A stretch of DNA of 44,369 nt, from assembly GCA_002737365.1 (NCBI GenBank), contig NSIL01000022.1:1-44369 (forward strand). The letters are read 5' to 3'. Position numbers and translations under genes: made by a program. The DNA comes from Acidobacterium sp. Its GTDB lineage: Bacteria > Acidobacteriota > Vicinamibacteria > Vicinamibacterales > UBA2999. Of this stretch, positions 33,675 through 41,861 are shown piece after piece. Within the stretch, counting starts at the first letter, position 1. Each line of letters begins with the position of its first letter. The notes beneath the pieces were generated by a model. The model saw nothing but the letters and a program-made list of their open reading frames with translations. It was not told where the DNA came from and made no database searches.

Positions 33675-35270
33675 ATGCAGGTACCGTTAAGCCCCCTTGA
33701 GTTCATGCGCCGCTCGCGGCGACTGTACGCCAATCGCGAAGCCGTGGTCGACGGCGCCGAGCGCTGGACCTACGGCGAGTTCTTCGCGCGCTGCGACCGC
33801 TGGTCGTCGGCGTTACAACGGCTGGGTGTAAAGCAGGGCGACCGTGTCGCCTACATCGCGCCCAACACCCACGCGCAACTTGAGTCGTTCTACGCCGTGC
33901 CCCAGCTGGGCGCGGTCCTGGTTCCAATCAACTTCCGCCTGGTGGCCGACGACTTCCGCTACATGATTCAACACAGCGGCGCGACGGTCGTCTGCGTGTC
34001 GGCTGAGTACCTTGGCGCCGTGGACTCGATTCGTGCCGACCTGACGGACGTTCAACACTTCGTGACGCTGGAGAGGCCTGCCCACCATAGCTCCGAAGGA
34101 GCGACGGTGGGCTGGCTCGACTACGAGACGTTGCTGGCCGGCGCGTCGCCCGAATTCAGGCGGCCGGTCATCGGCGAGAACGACCTGCTGACCATTAACT
34201 ACACCAGCGGCACCACCTCGAGGCCCAAGGGCGTGATGATCACGCACCGTAACGCGTGGATGAACTGCGTCGGCATGCTCACGCATACGCCGATGACGCC
34301 GGCCGACACGTACCTGTGGACGCTGCCGATGTTCCACGCCAACGGCTGGACTTTCACCTGGACGGTGACCGCTGCCGGCGGACGGCATATCTGCCTGCCG
34401 AAGTTCGATGCGGCCACGGTGTTTCGCGTGGCGAAGGCCGAGCAAGTGACACGGCTGTGCGCGGCGCCGACGGTCTTGATCATGCTGGCCAACGCACCCG
34501 CCGAGGTTCGCCAGGGAGCGCCTCGCGGCGTTGGCGTGATGACGGCGGGAGCGCCCCCCGCGGCAGTGACGATTCAGCGGATTGAGGACGAATTGGGCTG
34601 GGTGGTCACGCAGATCTACGGCCTGACCGAGACAGCGCCGGCGATCAGCATTTGCGAGCCCCTGCCCGAGCACGCCGCGTTGTCGGCCGAAGGCCGCGCC
34701 AGGATCAAGGCGCGCCAGGGCGTCGAGCTCGTCACCTCCGGCGAGTTGCGAGTGGTCGATGACCAGGGGCACGAAGTACCCGCGGATGGGACATCCGCCG
34801 GAGAAATCGTGGCGCGCGGCAACGTGATCATGGCCGGCTATTACAACGATCCCGAAGCGACCGAGAAGTGCATGGCCGACGGCTGGTTTCACACCGGCGA
34901 CGCCGCCGTCGTGCACCCCGACGGCTACGTGCAGATTACCGATCGACTGAAGGACGTGATCATCAGCGGCGGCGAGAACATTTCATCGGTCGAAGTCGAA
35001 GCGATGCTGCTCGGTCACGAGGCGATCCAGGAAGTGGCGGTGGTCGGCCTGCCGAGCGAACAATGGGGCGAGACGCCGCACGCGTTCGTCATCTTCAAGA
35101 GCGGCCAGACAGCGACGCCGGAGGCGCTGCGCGAGTTCTGCCGCGCCAGCATGGCGCACTTCAAGGTGCCGCACGGCTTCACGCCGGTGACGGAGCTGCC
35201 GAAAACGGCGACCGGGAAGATTCAGAAGTTCGTGCTGCGCAAAGGCCGGCCAAACATCACCGCCCAGTAG
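33675..35270 (+). CDS. AMP-binding acyl-CoA synthetase (fatty-acid type)
   Basis: This 531-residue ANL-superfamily enzyme forms an acyl-AMP and then acyl-CoA. The P-loop-like motif is NYTSGTTSRPKGVMITHRNAW; further motifs are LPMFHANGW, QIYGLTETAP, the GWFHTGDAAVVHPDGYVQITDRLKD hinge block and ISGGENISSVEVE. The C-terminal catalytic Lys is in TATGKIQKFVLR. The block pattern resembles FadD3/FadK-like medium- to long-chain enzymes; exact chain length is not decided. The gene ends two bases before the convergent gatA stop. Confidence 0.92.
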   Translation: MQVPLSPLEFMRRSRRLYANREAVVDGAERWTYGEFFARCDRWSSALQRLGVKQGDRVAYIAPNTHAQLESFYAVPQLGAVLVPINFRLVADDFRYMIQHSGATVVCVSAEYLGAVDSIRADLTDVQHFVTLERPAHHSSEGATVGWLDYETLLAGASPEFRRPVIGENDLLTINYTSGTTSRPKGVMITHRNAWMNCVGMLTHTPMTPADTYLWTLPMFHANGWTFTWTVTAAGGRHICLPKFDAATVFRVAKAEQVTRLCAAPTVLIMLANAPAEVRQGAPRGVGVMTAGAPPAAVTIQRIEDELGWVVTQIYGLTETAPAISICEPLPEHAALSAEGRARIKARQGVELVTSGELRVVDDQGHEVPADGTSAGEIVARGNVIMAGYYNDPEATEKCMADGWFHTGDAAVVHPDGYVQITDRLKDVIISGGENISSVEVEAMLLGHEAIQEVAVVGLPSEQWGETPHAFVIFKSGQTATPEALREFCRASMAHFKVPHGFTPVTELPKTATGKIQKFVLRKGRPNITAQ

Positions 35271-35272
35271 CG

Positions 35273-36727
35273 TCAGGAGAATAAAGGAGCTTCGGTGTGA
35301 AACGCCGTGTCGCGCTGGTAGACGTCGGCGGCGCGCAACAGCGTCGCTTCGTCGAACATCCGGCCGGTCAACTGGAACCCGATCGGCAGGCGGTCGGCTG
35401 AGAATCCACACGGCACACTGATCGCCGGCAACCCCGTCAGGTTCGCGCTCACCGTGAAGATGTCGTTCAGGTACATCTGGATCGGGTCGCTGGTTTTCTC
35501 ACCAAGCTTGAACGCCGGTGTCGGCGTGGTCGGCGTCGCCACCACGTCAACTGAGGCGAACACCTGCTCGAAGTCGCGCCGCAGCAGCGTGCGCACCTGC
35601 TGCGCCTTCAGGTAGTAGGCGTCGTAGTAGCCGGCGCTCAGGACATACGTGCCGAGCATGATGCGGCGCTTCACTTCCGCGCCGAAGCCTTGGTCGCGCG
35701 AACGTTCGTACATGGTCAGTAGCGTGTCGTCTTTTTCAATCGTCGTACGGTGTCCATAGCGCACGCCGTCGTAGCGCGCGAGATTGGACGAGGCCTCGGC
35801 CGTCGCGATCAGGTAATAGACCGGAATGCCGTAGCCAGCATGTGGCAGCTCGATGTCCACCAGCGTTGCGCCGCGCGCCGCCAGCGTCTTCATGGCCTCG
35901 TCAAAGGCGGCGAGCACCGGCGCATCGACGCCCTCGCCGAGAAACGCCTTGGGCACGCCGATGCGCAATCCCTTGACCTCGCCGGTGAGGGCCGCCAGCA
36001 GATCCGGCATGGCTTCGGTCGATGACGTGGCGTCGTGACCATCGTGGCCGCCGATCACCTGGAACGCCAGCGCGGCGTCTGCCACGCTGCACGTGAGCGG
36101 GCCAATCTGATCGAGTGACGAAGCAAACGCCATGAGGCCGTAACGCGAGACGCGGCCGTAGGTCGGCTTCAGGCCGACGATGCCGCACAGCGCGGCGGGC
36201 TGACGAATGGAACCGCCGGTGTCGGAGCCGAGGGCGAGCGGCACCATGCGGCCGGCCACCGCGGCGGCCGAGCCGCCGCTCGATCCGCCAGGTGTGCGCT
36301 CGAGGTCCCACGGGTTCTTGGTCGCACCGAGCGCCGAGTTCTCCGTGGACGAGCCCATCGCGAACTCGTCGAGGTTGGTCTTGCCAAGCATCACGGCGCC
36401 GGCGGCTTCGAGCCGCTCGACGACCGTGGCGCTATAGGGCGGCACGAAGCCGCGCAGGATCTTTGATGAAGCGGTGGTCGGCACACCGGCCGTGCACATG
36501 TTGTCTTTGATCGCGACCGGGACGCCGTGCAGCGGTCCAAGTGGCTTGCCAGTGCGCTGATGGTCATCGAGCGAGCGCGCGCGATCGAGGGCTCGTTCCG
36601 CCGTCACCGTGTTGAACGCGCTAACCTTCGGCTCGAGGGCTATGATGCGTTCGAGATGGGCTTCGCATACCGCGACCGCCGTGGCCTCGCCGCTCGCGAT
36701 CTGTTTGGCCAGTAACGTCGCTGTCAT
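35273..36727 (-). CDS. gatA: Asp-tRNA(Asn)/Glu-tRNA(Gln) amidotransferase subunit A
   Basis: GatA releases ammonia from glutamine for the transamidation of misacylated tRNA. The 484-residue amidase-signature protein carries the Lys-cisSer-Ser triad: Lys in [15 protein letters not shown], the cis-Ser in [16 protein letters not shown], and the nucleophile in [32 protein letters not shown]. The C-terminal half ([21 protein letters not shown], then [14 protein letters not shown]) is typical. Its ATG overlaps the gatC stop by 4 nt. gatB is not in this window. Confidence 0.96.
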   Translation of the reverse strand: MTATLLAKQIASGEATAVAVCEAHLERIIALEPKVSAFNTVTAERALDRARSLDDHQRTGKPLGPLHGVPVAIKDNMCTAGVPTTASSKILRGFVPPYSATVVERLEAAGAVMLGKTNLDEFAMGSSTENSALGATKNPWDLERTPGGSSGGSAAAVAGRMVPLALGSDTGGSIRQPAALCGIVGLKPTYGRVSRYGLMAFASSLDQIGPLTCSVADAALAFQVIGGHDGHDATSSTEAMPDLLAALTGEVKGLRIGVPKAFLGEGVDAPVLAAFDEAMKTLAARGATLVDIELPHAGYGIPVYYLIATAEASSNLARYDGVRYGHRTTIEKDDTLLTMYERSRDQGFGAEVKRRIMLGTYVLSAGYYDAYYLKAQQVRTLLRRDFEQVFASVDVVATPTTPTPAFKLGEKTSDPIQMYLNDIFTVSANLTGLPAISVPCGFSADRLPIGFQLTGRMFDEATLLRAADVYQRDTAFHTEAPLFS

Positions 36728-37014
36728 AACACCCGCGGAACCTTGAAGAGGCCGGCCTCGCGAGCTGCGTCCGGGGCGTTGCCCAGCAGGTCTTCGCGCG
36801 ACAGCGACGGCTGCAGCACGTCGTCGCGATCGACCGGGCGGTTCAGCACGTGGGAAGTGGGTGGCACACCAGTCGTGTCGAGCGAGTTGATCTGCTCAAC
36901 ATAGGTGAGGATGCCGCCCAACTGCCGCGTGAACAAGTCGAGTTCGTCGGCGGTCAGCTCGAGGCGAGCCAACTCCGCGATCCGCTTCACATCTTTCTGG
37001 GTGAGGGTAGACAC
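36724..37014 (-). CDS. gatC: Asp/Glu-tRNA amidotransferase subunit C
   Basis: This 96-residue protein wraps the GatA-GatB interface. Motifs: [43 protein letters not shown] and the closing [18 protein letters not shown] with the conserved FKVPR-x end. The start is GTG 37014. A perfect TATAAT lies ten bases upstream, so the leader is only a few bases. Followed by gatA with ATGA overlap. Confidence 0.95.
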   Translation of the reverse strand: MSTLTQKDVKRIAELARLELTADELDLFTRQLGGILTYVEQINSLDTTGVPPTSHVLNRPVDRDDVLQPSLSREDLLGNAPDAAREAGLFKVPRVL

Positions 37015-37024
37015 GATCCCGAAA

Positions 37025-37030
37025 ATTATA
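37025..37030 (-). promoter_or_regulatory. -10 box of gatCA
   Basis: TATAAT on the minus strand, ten bases before the gatC GTG. It abuts a 9-bp tandem repeat (37031-37066), so the -35 region and the spacer fall inside the repeat array. Confidence 0.5.
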
Positions 37031-37066
37031 GTGCCTAAGGTGCCTAAGGTGCCTGAGGTGCCTGGA
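37031..37066 (+). repeat. 9-bp tandem repeat at end of RNase Z-like gene
   Basis: Four 9-mers: GTGCCTAAG, GTGCCTAAG, GTGCCTGAG, GTGCCTGGA. On the minus strand the units read CAG GCA CCT or TAG GCA CCT in the frame of the RNase Z-like gene, so a single C/T change in the unit makes the stop codon. The array lies between that gene and the gatCA promoter. Confidence 0.85.
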
Positions 37067-37913
37067 GTGCGATGAGTTCGTGTTCGTCCAGCAACCAGCA
37101 GTCTCCTGAAAAGCCGCTGGCCTTCACCTGTGCCCGCAGCGCCGGCAGCGCGGTCGCGCGATCGTAACGAATCGACAGGTGATAGAGGACGAGCGTCTTG
37201 ACGTTGGCGACCCGGCCGACCTCGAGCGCCTCCTCGGTGGTGGCGTGAATCGGGTATTTCCGGTCGGGCTCTTCGAGAAAGGTTGCATCGTGCACCAGCA
37301 GGTCGGCGTCGGCGACCAGCGCCGGATCGATCGGCATGGCATCGCCGGAATGCGCGAAGCGGACGTGGGCGATCTCTTCGAGCAGGGCATCGCGGCGGCC
37401 GTCGCGCGCGGCGGCTTCGACCTCGGCCTGGCTCATTGACGCGAATTCCCGCTTGAGACGTCGCTTCGTCTCGACGACGCGATAGCCGAGGGCCGGCTCG
37501 TCGGGAACGTGCCGAACGGCAAACGCCTCAAGCGTGCGCCCCTTGCCGAGCGGTATCGATGTCCCGGGTGTCGCGGCGATCCAGTTCAGCGGGAACACCA
37601 CGTCCGAGTAGGAGGTGCCCAGCAGGTCGCGCGCGGCCTGGACCCCGCGGGAGCGCTCGGGATAGATGATGGTCAGCGGCTTCTCGTTGGCCCCTTTGCC
37701 GAACCGGCGGGCGCCGATCAGGCCCGGCAATCCCAGCACGTGGTCGGAGTGGCCGTGGCTGATGGCCAGCACCGACGGCGAGAAGACGTTGGGGCCAAGG
37801 GCAAGCTGCAGCCCCTCGCCGGCGTCGACCAGTAGTTGCAGAGGGCGGTGCCAAAACCAGTTGGAGTACATCCCCCGGCTGAAGCCCCTGACGTCATCCA
37901 GCATCTGCACCAT
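37044..37913 (-). CDS. MBL-fold hydrolase, RNase Z-like
   Basis: This 289-residue metallo-beta-lactamase-fold protein has metal ligands H53, H55, D57 and H58 (SHGHSDHVLGLPGL), a later His in the HVPDEPALGYRV block, RFAHSGDAMPIDP, DLLVHDATFLEEPD and a final His in VLYHLSIRY. The pattern is that of tRNase Z and related enzymes, which trim tRNA 3' ends; the exact substrate is not certain because the flexible-arm region is atypical. The C-terminal LQAPQAP is encoded by a tandem repeat whose TAG unit ends the gene. Confidence 0.8.
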   Translation of the reverse strand: MVQMLDDVRGFSRGMYSNWFWHRPLQLLVDAGEGLQLALGPNVFSPSVLAISHGHSDHVLGLPGLIGARRFGKGANEKPLTIIYPERSRGVQAARDLLGTSYSDVVFPLNWIAATPGTSIPLGKGRTLEAFAVRHVPDEPALGYRVVETKRRLKREFASMSQAEVEAAARDGRRDALLEEIAHVRFAHSGDAMPIDPALVADADLLVHDATFLEEPDRKYPIHATTEEALEVGRVANVKTLVLYHLSIRYDRATALPALRAQVKASGFSGDCWLLDEHELIALQAPQAP

Positions 37914-37953
37914 GGTGATCCGAGCCGTGCCTGCGACGGCCTTTGGATCCGCC

Positions 37954-38370
37954 TTACTGAACGGCCACCAACTCGATGTCGAAGACCAGGGTCGAATTTG
38001 CAGGAATGCTGCCTTGCGCTTGCGAACCGTAACCGAGGCTCGGCGGAATGATCACCCGCCGCAGGCCGCCGACGCGCATGCCAATCACTCCTTGGCTGAA
38101 CCCGGCGATCACGCCCGTTCCCACCGTAAACGGTAAGGTCCCGGCATCGAAGCGGGTGCCCTTATTTTCGACCGCTGTCGCGCTGTAGAGGTAGCCCGCG
38201 TAGTTGACTGTGACTCGGCTACCGGTATTCGCCTGGGCGCCGGTGCCCACCCGGACGTCCACGGTCGAAAACGGCACGTTGGCGCTCGGGGCCGTGGGGG
38301 TGGAATCGCCGCCACAAGCCGAAACGCTGAGCGCGAGTAGCGCGGTCACCGCGTAGGGAATCAGTCTCAT
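37954..38370 (-). CDS. FKBP-type peptidyl-prolyl isomerase lipoprotein
   Basis: This 138-residue lipoprotein has a signal peptide with lipobox VSAC (Cys19) and a short Ser/Thr/Pro linker. One FKBP domain follows: GTGAQANTGSRVTVNYAGYLY, FTVGTGVIAGFSQGVIGMRVGGLRRVIIPPSLGYGSQAQGSIPANSTLVFDIELV. Residues that form the active pocket (Tyr, Phe, Val, Ile, Tyr in the usual order) are conserved. It probably helps fold periplasmic or outer-membrane proteins. It may be transcribed alone: a -10 box sits six bases before the start. Confidence 0.93.
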   Translation of the reverse strand: MRLIPYAVTALLALSVSACGGDSTPTAPSANVPFSTVDVRVGTGAQANTGSRVTVNYAGYLYSATAVENKGTRFDAGTLPFTVGTGVIAGFSQGVIGMRVGGLRRVIIPPSLGYGSQAQGSIPANSTLVFDIELVAVQ

Positions 38371-38376
38371 CTCCCT

Positions 38377-38382
38377 ATCTTA
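38377..38382 (-). promoter_or_regulatory. -10 box of FKBP gene, predicted leaderless
   Basis: TAAGAT (minus strand) is followed by AGGGAG and then ATG at 38370. The six-base gap equals that at ruvX and hsp20. AGGGAG could be read as a ribosome-binding site, but it touches the start codon and would be too close to work. Confidence 0.45.
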
Positions 38383-38471
38383 CCGAACACCATCCGAAAT
38401 TTTTCCGGCAGCGGTCTGTGTCATGATGTCTCTGGATTCAATCTTTTGACTTCAGGTGTCTCTGTTTGTCA

Positions 38472-38500
38472 TTGACACAAGTTCGCTCTGGGCTTAGCCT
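38472..38500 (+). promoter_or_regulatory. Sigma-70-type promoter of first TonB receptor
   Basis: TTGACA (38472-38477), a 17-bp spacer and TAGCCT (38495-38500) precede the receptor gene with a leader of about 85 nt. The second receptor has a similar arrangement (TTGACT, 17 bp, TAACCT). Confidence 0.5.
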
Positions 38501-38592
38501 GCCAGTTCTAAGGCGATCGGGTCACTGTCATCGGCTTGTCCGGCCTGCGCCTGGAGGCGCTTGACGGGATTGCAATTTCAGGAGGGGAAAGC

Positions 38593-41589
38593 ATGGCGCG
38601 AAGGGTCTTAGTACGGAGTCTCTTGGCTTTGGTGGCGGTGATCTGTCTGCCGACGATTGGCTACGCGCAAAGCGCCATTGCCGGCGTCGTGCGCGATGCC
38701 TCGGGCGCGACGATGCCCGGCGTCACGATTGAAGCCGCCAGCCCGGTGCTGATCGAAAAGGTCCGGACCTCGACGAGCGACGGCAACGGCGGCTACCGCA
38801 TCGGCGATTTGCGGCCGGGCATCTATACCGTCACTTTCACCCTGCCCGGGTTCAGCACGTACAAGCGCGACGCGTTCGAGCTGGTGGGCGACTTCACCGC
38901 CACACTGAATGCACAGCTCAAAGTGGGCACCCTCGAGGAAACCGTCACCGTGACCGGCGCCTCGCCAGTGGTCGACGTGTCCAGCGCGGCGCGCATTCAA
39001 ACCCTCGATCGCGAAACGCTCGATGCCCTGCCAACTGGGCGCAGCATCTTCTCCATGGCCCAACTCGTGCCGGGCGTCAACTTGAATGCGCCCGACGTCG
39101 GCGGTTCGCGCGCCATGCAGCAGACTTACATGTCCACGCGCGGCCTGACCTCCGCTAACAACATCGTCCAGGTGGACGGCATGATGATCAACGGCCTGGA
39201 TGGCGACGGCGCCGTGCAGCAGTACATCAACAACGCATTTGTGCAGGAAATATCCTACCAGACGGCCGGCGCCGGTACCGATGTGTCACCGGGCGGCGTC
39301 CGGGTCAACGTCATTGCCAAGGATGGCGGCAACCGGTTCAGCGGGTCGTTTTTCGGCGCCTGGACCGACGGCTCGTGGCAATCGAACAACTTCACCGACG
39401 AGTTGAGGGCCGCCGGCGCTCGCAGCGTCGACAAGATCAACAAGATCTGGGACTTCACCATGGGCGTGGGCGGTCCGATCAAGAAAGACAAATTGTGGTA
39501 CTACTTGGCGGGGCGCCACAACGGTGTCTACGCCCCGGTCGCCGGCACGTTCGTGGTGCCCGCCGGGTCCAAGGTCAACGATTGCCAGGCCGGCCGGGTG
39601 GCCTGCGAGCAGGGTGTCGACGACCAGCAGATCAAGAGCATCGTCGGCCGCCTGACCTGGCAGATGAGTCCGCGGAACAAGATTTCGGCGTACTTCGACG
39701 AGATCGATAAGTATCGCGGCCACGGCATGGGCGCGGGTGTCGACGTGGCCACGGCCTCGCAGGTCTGGACGTCGCCCCTCTACAACGACGCCGTGCTGAA
39801 GTGGACCAGCCCGGTGAATAACCGCCTGTTGCTCGAGGCCGGCTTCTCGTTCAACTACGAGGAGTACGTGGTCGTGAATCAGGAGGGCGTCAACAAGGAA
39901 CGCGGCACGGCGGCCTGGTATGCCGGCGCGTCCAGGCTCGACAACGGCACGGGCACCCTCACCAGCGGCTTTGGCTCCGGTCAGGGTGGGCGCTACCCCG
40001 ACCGCTTCAACATCGGGTCGTCGGCATCGTATGTGACCGCCGCCCACACCATCAAGACCGGGTTCCAGTGGAACTGGGGTCCCTACGAGAACACGCGCGA
40101 CACCAATGCCGACCTGCAGCAGGTCTACATTAACGGCGTACCGCAGTCGGTGAACGTCTTCAACACGCCGCTGCGCTACCTAGACAAGCTGAAGGCCGAT
40201 CTCGGCATCTTCGCCCAGGATTCGTGGAGCCTTGACCGACTGACGTTGAACTACGGCGTCCGCTGGGAGTATCACAACTCCGAGGTGGCCGTTGAAGAAT
40301 CACCCGCGGGACGGTTCATGCCGGCCCGCAAGTACGGGCCGATCCAGATGCCGATCTGGAAAGACTTCGCGCCCAGGTTCGGCGTCGTCTACGACGTCTT
40401 CGGCAACTCGAAAACGGCCCTCAAGTTCAGCTACAACCGCTACAACGAGGCACGGACGACCTTCTTCGCCGCCCGCTACAACCCGTTGACCGTGGCCGGC
40501 GCCAACTTGCCGTGGATCGACAGCAATGGCGACGACATTGCCCAGGGCGAACTCGGGTGCGTCTACCTGACGGCCGGCTGCGAGATCGACCTCTCGCGGT
40601 TGCCGTCGACCTTCGGGCAGCCGGCGAACAACACGGTTGACCCGAACTACAAACGCACCTACAACCTGGAAACGGCCGTCGGCATTCAGCACGAGCTGAT
40701 ATCGCGGGTGTCGGTGAGCGCGAACTACTATCGCCGGTCGTTCGCCAACCTGCTGGTGACCGACAACCTGCTGAGGACGCAGGCCGACTACCAGTCCTAC
40801 AATCTCTTCCACCCGATGACCGGCCAGTCGTTCCAGGTGTGGGACGTCAAACCGGCGGCCGCCGCCCTGGTCCGGAACTACGACACCAATTCGGATGGGC
40901 GCAGCCACATCTACAACGGCGTCGACCTGACCATCAACGCGCGGCTACCCGGTGGCGCCATGTTGTTCGGCGGGTATGTGGCGGAGAGGAACCTGCGCAA
41001 CGTCTGCGATGAACCGGACAATCCCATGAACCTGCTCTACTGCGACGATGCCAACAACGACATCCCGTGGGTGCAGACGTTCAAGATGTCGGGCACCGTG
41101 CCGCTGAAGTGGGGCATCTCGGTGAGCGCGACCTGGCAGGATCTGGCGGGTCGGGCCCTCGGGCTGACGACGACCACGGGCAACAAGATCAGCGGCCCTG
41201 GCTACGGCGACACGGGCAGTCCGGTCGGCACCAACTGGCAGATCACGCGCACCGGGCGCTATCCGGTCAATTGTCCGTCGCCGTGTCCCGCCGGGCAGTT
41301 GATCTTCCCTGCTGGCAGCACGCCCCTCACCTCGGCGTCGATCACGGTGCCGCTCAAGGCGCCAGGCACCGAGTTCCTTCAGCGTGTGCGTCAGCTCGAC
41401 CTGAGTTTCTCCAAGGCCTTCCAGGTGGGCGGCTCGCGTGTGTCGGGCCAGTTCGACATCTTCAACGCCGGCAACTCGTCGGCGGTGGCGGCGTATGCCT
41501 CGACGCTCTTCGATACCGCTGCCTACCTGCGGCCATCGAGCGTTCTCAACGGACGCATGTTCCGACTTGGTGCCCAGGTGAGGTGGTAG
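38593..41589 (+). CDS. Oar-like TonB-dependent receptor 1
   Basis: This 998-residue outer-membrane protein has a signal peptide (MARRVLVRSLLALVAVICLP...GYAQ), a carboxypeptidase-regulatory-like beta domain (about 27-105; SAIAGVVRDASGATMPGVTIEA, GGYRIGDLRPGIYTVTFTLPGF), a TonB plug (about 125-240; AQLVPGVNLN, NIVQVDGMMINGL, GGNRFSGSFF) and a long 22-strand-type barrel ending in GRMFRLGAQVRW, a typical aromatic assembly signal. Receptors of this SusC/Oar-like class import large substrates such as peptides or glycans; the ligand is unknown. ATG 38593 has a strong GGAGGGG site; upstream starts would lack a signal peptide. It is followed by a paralog. Confidence 0.93.
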   Translation: MARRVLVRSLLALVAVICLPTIGYAQSAIAGVVRDASGATMPGVTIEAASPVLIEKVRTSTSDGNGGYRIGDLRPGIYTVTFTLPGFSTYKRDAFELVGDFTATLNAQLKVGTLEETVTVTGASPVVDVSSAARIQTLDRETLDALPTGRSIFSMAQLVPGVNLNAPDVGGSRAMQQTYMSTRGLTSANNIVQVDGMMINGLDGDGAVQQYINNAFVQEISYQTAGAGTDVSPGGVRVNVIAKDGGNRFSGSFFGAWTDGSWQSNNFTDELRAAGARSVDKINKIWDFTMGVGGPIKKDKLWYYLAGRHNGVYAPVAGTFVVPAGSKVNDCQAGRVACEQGVDDQQIKSIVGRLTWQMSPRNKISAYFDEIDKYRGHGMGAGVDVATASQVWTSPLYNDAVLKWTSPVNNRLLLEAGFSFNYEEYVVVNQEGVNKERGTAAWYAGASRLDNGTGTLTSGFGSGQGGRYPDRFNIGSSASYVTAAHTIKTGFQWNWGPYENTRDTNADLQQVYINGVPQSVNVFNTPLRYLDKLKADLGIFAQDSWSLDRLTLNYGVRWEYHNSEVAVEESPAGRFMPARKYGPIQMPIWKDFAPRFGVVYDVFGNSKTALKFSYNRYNEARTTFFAARYNPLTVAGANLPWIDSNGDDIAQGELGCVYLTAGCEIDLSRLPSTFGQPANNTVDPNYKRTYNLETAVGIQHELISRVSVSANYYRRSFANLLVTDNLLRTQADYQSYNLFHPMTGQSFQVWDVKPAAAALVRNYDTNSDGRSHIYNGVDLTINARLPGGAMLFGGYVAERNLRNVCDEPDNPMNLLYCDDANNDIPWVQTFKMSGTVPLKWGISVSATWQDLAGRALGLTTTTGNKISGPGYGDTGSPVGTNWQITRTGRYPVNCPSPCPAGQLIFPAGSTPLTSASITVPLKAPGTEFLQRVRQLDLSFSKAFQVGGSRVSGQFDIFNAGNSSAVAAYASTLFDTAAYLRPSSVLNGRMFRLGAQVRW

Positions 41590-41665
41590 GGGTCGTTCTC
41601 ACAATCCATCACCAAACAAGAGTTCCTTTAATCCAACAACTTGGCGTGCCGGCGCCGGTTTTGGG

Positions 41666-41694
41666 TTGACTCCCTACGCCCGCCGGATTAACCT
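41666..41694 (+). promoter_or_regulatory. Sigma-70-type promoter of second TonB receptor
   Basis: TTGACT (41666-41671), a 17-bp spacer and TAACCT (41689-41694) lie in the 272-bp gap between the two receptor genes, giving a leader of about 160 nt. The match to the first receptor's promoter supports both. Confidence 0.5.
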
Positions 41695-41798
41695 CCCACT
41701 CGCGCTGCTATTTGGGTTCATTCCACGTTTGTCTATCGCCGGATCGGCCCCGGCCACACTAGGTTTCGATTCGAGTAAGTCGTTGTGTCCGGCGTTTA

Positions 41799-41816
41799 GT
41801 CGGCCGAAAAGCCGAC
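41799..41816. repeat. Hairpin in leader of second TonB receptor
   Basis: A 6-bp stem GTCGGC / GCCGAC with a CGAAAA loop lies in the predicted 5' leader about 45 nt before the start. It could shape the leader or be another small dispersed palindrome. Confidence 0.4.
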
Positions 41817-41861
41817 CTGTAAGCGACCGGATTTTGGTTATTGCAATTGGAGGGGAACAGC

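Noticed and set aside
37031-37066. CRISPR array
   Set aside because: Units are only 9 bp without spacers; it is a minisatellite, and no cas genes occur in the window.
39286-40047. Minus-strand frame opposite the first TonB receptor
   Set aside because: Antisense shadow with no recognisable domain; the plus-strand receptor explains the codon pattern.
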